DNA from: Pseudo-nitzschia pungens
Taxonomy: Eukaryota > Bacillariophyta > Bacillariophyceae > Bacillariales > Bacillariaceae
Assembly: GCA_037355855.1 (NCBI GenBank)
Contig: CM074769.1
Span: 1,798,001 to 1,862,000, forward strand
Direction: 5' to 3'
Length of the DNA stretch: 64,000 bases
Shown here: in pieces, positions 60,506 to 64,000 of the stretch
Layout: every line of letters begins with the position of its first letter
Position numbering within the stretch: the first letter of the stretch is position 1
Position numbers and translations under genes: made by a program
Notes under the pieces: generated by a model
What the model saw: the letters and a program-made list of their open reading frames with translations, nothing else
Told to the model about the DNA's origin: nothing
Database searches by the model: none

Positions 60506-62419
60506 TTAACCTTCTTTAGGAAGTGCTGCTTTTCGTTTAGGTCTTGGCGGAGTTTTAACTCGAAACAATTCCAACGAGTCAATGAGATTTTTCATTTCGT
60601 TAAATTTGTGTGGTGTTGGCTGGATCGAATTAACGTTGACGAAACCTTCAATTAATTCTGGCACGCCATTATAATTTGTGAGTGTTTGACTCGCAGTTTG
60701 TTGATAAGCTGTACCAGAAACATAAAATATGAAGTAAATTACCCAAACCATGTTCTCCTTTTCGAAATCTGAAAGATCCACCCACAAACTCTGTGCCATA
60801 TCCACAATTCTTGTCAGTGCTGTTTCTTGTCGATCTGTATCATATTTTTTTCCATTTTTTCTGTGAGCAGTCCAAAATAATAATATTCTCAAACTGTCAT
60901 CAGTAGTTCCTGACCCAGCATGCATTATCCCACCATTGAGTTTCACAAAAGAAAAGGTTGGTGCATTTGCTAGACGTACTGATTTGTAGTCAAAAGGCCC
61001 ATCTTCTTCACAATATCCTGTAAAGACGTTGAGTTTATCTTTGAAACAAACTTTATGGATAATTCTGAACAGGTCACCATATGAAGAGTCCCAATTCTTT
61101 TCTGCTTCACTGTGTGTTTTTAACTTCTCGAAAAATTCTCCTGGTGGACTTAGCCATTTCAAATCTGGATGTGAACTCATTCCTTCATGAAGCAAATCAA
61201 TTACTTTTTTATAACTGATTGTTTCCAAATTCATCATGGGTAGGAATGCTTGTGTTGTTGCTTGCCCTGGCGAAAGAATCATACCAAATTGATTCTGGTC
61301 TTTACTTAAAATGTCAAGATGAACTGTTTGTGGACATGATTTTTCAGTGATAATCAAACTTGGCGTGGAAAGTATCCAGTTTTGTTCATCGTCATTTGGA
61401 AAACAATATTGTTTGGTCATGTCTTGTACAAATTTCAACAATTCAGTCATTTTTTCTGGCTTGAACTCTGTCTTTCTGATGAATTGATTCCAAACATCAC
61501 TTGATTTCATGTTTTTTGTTTCAAAATCAAGCATAATTTCATACCTGTAACTCTGAATCGTCGTCGCACTTATTTTGTTGTTTTTCTTTCCTTTTTTTTC
61601 AATCAATTCTTTCAATTTATCCCAATTACAAACAATTTCTGACTGCAATGATTCCACAATTTTTGTAACTTGTTCGAAAAACTTGTGCTTGGTCCTTGGC
61701 AAATAGAAAACACATTTCTCATTTTTGGAAGCATCAGGATTAACAACGAATTTAAGAAATGCGCTGTGATTCTCGCCAACAAAATTTGAGTCTTTCCAAT
61801 TTCTGTAATATAAATGTGGACGATTTGTGTATGCTTCTTCCACCACTGCGTTTTCAATTTCAAAATTCGTTCTGAAACTTGTCAAATCTTTTGGTTCTTC
61901 AATTTCTGCTCTCAACTTTTTAACTCGATCACATGATGTTAGGTGATTTTCGATTTTGTTGTAACAAAATCGTTTTCCACATATGCAAAGAAGTGACGGT
62001 TGCTGTGGATTCATTTCCAAGTGAAGAATTTTTTTTTGTTCTGTATATTTTGGAACTGTTTGATGAAATGTTTTGGCTTCAGTTCTTTCGTCCACCTCTT
62101 TGCATGTCGACATATGTTTATTTCCAGCCCGTGGAGTGCTCAACTTCTCGCCACAGACACATATATAATTCATGTAGTCTGAAGGAAGCACATAAGGAAA
62201 ATACACCGTTTCGCATTTTGTATTATCAGTATATTTCTTGTATGCGTGAAAATATCCAGCCTCCGCGTTGAACATGTCCAATGCCTTATCGTCGCATAAC
62301 TTTCCGAATGGAATATTATACTGCAAACGCGGCGCGATTTTTCGACCGCTTCTTTTCACACTAAGTTTTTCTTTTTTCGAAACATCTTCTTTCTTTCCCG
62401 AACTTGCTGATTTCGTCAT
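60506..62419 (-). CDS. Zinc-finger-like protein with candidate 2-oxoglutarate/Fe(II) dioxygenase domain
   Basis: 637 aa from the ATG at 62419. A Lys/Ser-rich start is followed by two similar Cys/His motifs: Cys87, Cys89, His102, Cys106 and Cys145, Cys147, His159, Cys163 (CxC-x11/12-H-x3-C), probably zinc-binding. In the C-terminal half VHLDI (His367, Asp369) starts a beta-rich stretch. It ends in GGIMHAGSGTTDDSLRILLF, with His500 and Arg511 ten residues apart: the HxD...H-x10-R pattern of the double-stranded beta-helix 2-oxoglutarate oxygenases, such as phytanoyl-CoA hydroxylase- and AlkB-like enzymes. Substrate unknown; nucleic acid would fit the fingers and the mobile-element setting (inference). 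The C-terminal tail is basic (PPRPKRKAALPKEG). Confidence 0.65.
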   Translation of the reverse strand: MTKSASSGKKEDVSKKEKLSVKRSGRKIAPRLQYNIPFGKLCDDKALDMFNAEAGYFHAYKKYTDNTKCETVYFPYVLPSDYMNYICVCGEKLSTPRAGNKHMSTCKEVDERTEAKTFHQTVPKYTEQKKILHLEMNPQQPSLLCICGKRFCYNKIENHLTSCDRVKKLRAEIEEPKDLTSFRTNFEIENAVVEEAYTNRPHLYYRNWKDSNFVGENHSAFLKFVVNPDASKNEKCVFYLPRTKHKFFEQVTKIVESLQSEIVCNWDKLKELIEKKGKKNNKISATTIQSYRYEIMLDFETKNMKSSDVWNQFIRKTEFKPEKMTELLKFVQDMTKQYCFPNDDEQNWILSTPSLIITEKSCPQTVHLDILSKDQNQFGMILSPGQATTQAFLPMMNLETISYKKVIDLLHEGMSSHPDLKWLSPPGEFFEKLKTHSEAEKNWDSSYGDLFRIIHKVCFKDKLNVFTGYCEEDGPFDYKSVRLANAPTFSFVKLNGGIMHAGSGTTDDSLRILLFWTAHRKNGKKYDTDRQETALTRIVDMAQSLWVDLSDFEKENMVWVIYFIFYVSGTAYQQTASQTLTNYNGVPELIEGFVNVNSIQPTPHKFNEMKNLIDSLELFRVKTPPRPKRKAALPKEG

Positions 62420-63542
62420 GACACCTGATACAAAAAAAGACAGTACAAAATCAGGTCCATTTCATACTGTCGTCGTCGTCTTCATCGAACCAAAATAGTG
62501 CGTTCAGTCAAGTTGACAAGAGAAAAGCGAACGACGTCGAAAAAACACATTCCGGTACAGGAAAGGTTACTCTATGCATACTTTTCACGAACAAGAAACC
62601 AACAAATTTTGGCTTTAGTAAATAAATTGGAATCAGAAATGATTTAAAACAAAATTGTATTGCATTCGAAAATAAATAAAGTTGGGCTTTATTAATCTAA
62701 TTTTGTAATAATATGCTTGTTAATTAAGCTATTCAAACAAGAATAAATGAAGGTCAAATACTTCAATATGGAAGTCATTTCGAACTAAAAACACGAACAT
62801 CATAGAAAAAGAGAAGTCATTTGGCACGACTAAAGTATTTGAAATCGAAAACAATTCGAAGTATTATATTATAGCCAACACATTAATGACTCGTAAAATT
62901 AATCTAATTTTGTAATAATATGCTTGTTAATTAAGCTATTCAAACAAGAATAAATGAAGGTCAAATACTTCAATATGAAAACACGAACATCATAGAAAAA
63001 GAGAAGTCATTTGGCACGACTAAAGTATTTGAAATCGAAAACAATTCGAAGTATTATATTATAGCCAACACATTAATGACTCGTAAAACCAAAACATCGC
63101 AATTCAAACAGTCATTACGAACATTAAACACGAACATCGTAACAAACTTTTTAATACAAAAAAAATACCGGTAATAATAAATTTTAACGTCTCAATTCTG
63201 AATTAAATAAGGTCATCAAACTAAAATACTGGTAATAATAAACTTTAACGTCTTTATTTCAAACAAAATACACTCATCGTATATGAGTGCAACTCAAATA
63301 CCTGTAAAAACGTTATCTAACGTCAATGTTTCCAATTGTAATAGCCTTTTTAATTTTTATCATCTTTCAGTAGGATTAAAAACCATACATCATTTTTAGG
63401 CGTACAGCTCTGTTGAAGCCTACCACTAAAAACTTTTTTATACCATTTTTGAACCATTTTCCATCTCTGGACTCTCTCTTCTACCGAAGTAAGAGCTACG
63501 TTCTAAAAAGACGAGAAAATTTGAAGCTTTTTACAACTCCAC
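62420..63542. repeat. AT-rich flank with a ~200-bp tandem duplication
   Basis: Unit 1 (about 62688-62898) and unit 2 (about 62899-63087) share TTAATCTAATTTTGTAATAA, TAAATGAAGGTCAAATACTT, AACACGAACATCATAG and CACATTAATGACTCGTAAA; unit 2 lacks ~20 bases after CAATATG. The remaining sequence to 63542 is AT-rich without a gene and includes the inverted GTGGAGTTGTAAA motif at 63530-63542. Confidence 0.6.
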
Positions 63543-64000
63543 TAATTTTGAAAATGAATGAATGAATGAATGAATGAATGTGAATCGATGGACCAATCTC
63601 AAAAAAAATACTTAATGAATGAATGAATCATTCGACCCGATGACGCTCCGGAACACGCATGAAACGTGCTTCGTAACTTCATACTTCAAATCTGCTCGCT
63701 TCGCGGTGATGATTTTCTCTCTTCCCGCTAGGACGTAAGATCTTACCATACGGTACGGTAATTACCGCCATCTTTGTTCTCACTGCAAGGTGATGCTATC
63801 CTCTCTCCACAAAGCGTTCCGTTTCCGTGTTCCGTTGCACGGTCGAATTCCCCAAAGTACGTGCAGCAAAAGCATCTCTAGTCCAGCGAGAGGTTCTCGT
63901 TACTTTGAGATTGATTGACGACTCGCGCGCACCGCATTCCGATCCCCGAGACAAATTCTCCGCCCCGGCAGCAATCTTTTTTGATACGACAATTCCGCGG
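63543..64000. other. Return to host-like sequence; GAAT tetranucleotides
   Basis: (GAAT)n runs at 63555-63580 and 63613-63630. TACGGTACGGTAATTACC words at 63750 mark host sequence again. The frame 63793-63918 encodes an Arg-rich, acid-poor peptide (MLSSLHKAFRFRVPLHGR) that could be a mitochondrial-presequence first exon, but no partner exon is within the window. Confidence 0.35.

Larger units (their letters stand above)
49519..63542 (-). mobile_element. Large Helitron-like element with four genes (proposed limits)
   Basis: The AT-rich island holds RepHel (minus strand), a 255-aa and a 637-aa gene upstream on the same strand, and a Ulp1-like protease gene converging on RepHel from the other side. 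Composition and repeat content differ sharply from the GC-richer genes to the left. Limits are proposed from the composition change and from the 13-bp inverted motif GTGGAGTTGTAAA (49519-49531; complement at 63530-63542). A typical Helitron 5'-TC and 3'-CTRR hairpin end could not be identified with confidence, so the true ends may differ. RepHel alone proves the Helitron class; membership of the other genes is inference. Confidence 0.6.

Noticed and set aside
49519..63542. Integrated large DNA virus as an explanation for the AT-rich island
   Set aside because: Ulp1-like proteases also occur in viruses and Polintons, but there is no DNA polymerase, capsid or packaging ATPase, and the RepHel protein is diagnostic for Helitrons.
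63793..63918. Possible mitochondrial-presequence exon
   Set aside because: Only 41 codons before a stop and no partner exon within the window; noted but not called as a gene.

Overview
The window looks like nuclear DNA of a diatom, most likely a pennate one. This is an inference from gene content and style, not from a marker gene. The signs are a secreted BspA-like/DUF285 protein with a Pro-Ser-Met stalk, mostly intronless GC-richer host genes separated by microsatellites, diatom-type Ty3/gypsy Gag proteins, and a huge load of short repeats built from words such as GTAAGGTTACGG. I saw no rRNA or tRNA gene and no CRISPR array.

Layout. 1-2296 (-): 5' part of a DUF285 surface protein that runs off the left edge. 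2297-5802: repeat-rich spacer. 5803-7101 (+): Asn-rich single-pass membrane protein. 7102-11332: microsatellites and an inverted-repeat element, then the tail of a TIR transposon whose fuller copy lies at 15083-16763. 11333-12259 (+): unknown protein with hydrophobic helices. 12547-14130 (-): acyltransferase-3 family membrane protein. 17048-24700: small TIR elements, 35-bp minisatellites and at least three decayed members of one Ty3/gypsy family. 24718-26556: composite repeat with nested TIR elements and 10-bp satellites. 26609-28315 (-): SLC43-like MFS transporter. 29600-38600: arrays of a ~145-bp repeat in two opposite orientations, split by a solo LTR and by a very young Ty3/gypsy element (31479-37377; apparently identical 193-bp LTRs, TGCTA target duplication).

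39856-42702 (+) encodes an unusual fusion of a PNKP-like DNA 3'-phosphatase/5'-kinase with a complete aldo-keto reductase, plus an N-terminal PIP box. Further right are a two-TM protein (44509-45306, -), a SYS1 homologue with one intron (46180-47021, +) and a class IV-like histone-deacetylase superfamily protein with a targeting-type N-terminus (47420-49105, -).

The most remarkable part is the AT-rich island at about 49.5-63.5 kb. It carries a full 1,919-aa Helitron RepHel protein (HUH/Y2 Rep plus Pif1 helicase), a spliced Ulp1-like cysteine protease, a 637-aa protein with two CxC-H-C zinc-finger-like motifs and a candidate 2-oxoglutarate/Fe(II) dioxygenase signature (HxD...H-x10-R), and a 255-aa orphan. 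A 75-bp tandem array with two hairpins per unit lies just upstream of RepHel. A 13-bp inverted motif brackets the island. I read it as a large, probably autonomous Helitron-like element with protease and oxygenase genes; that these genes form one unit is inference.
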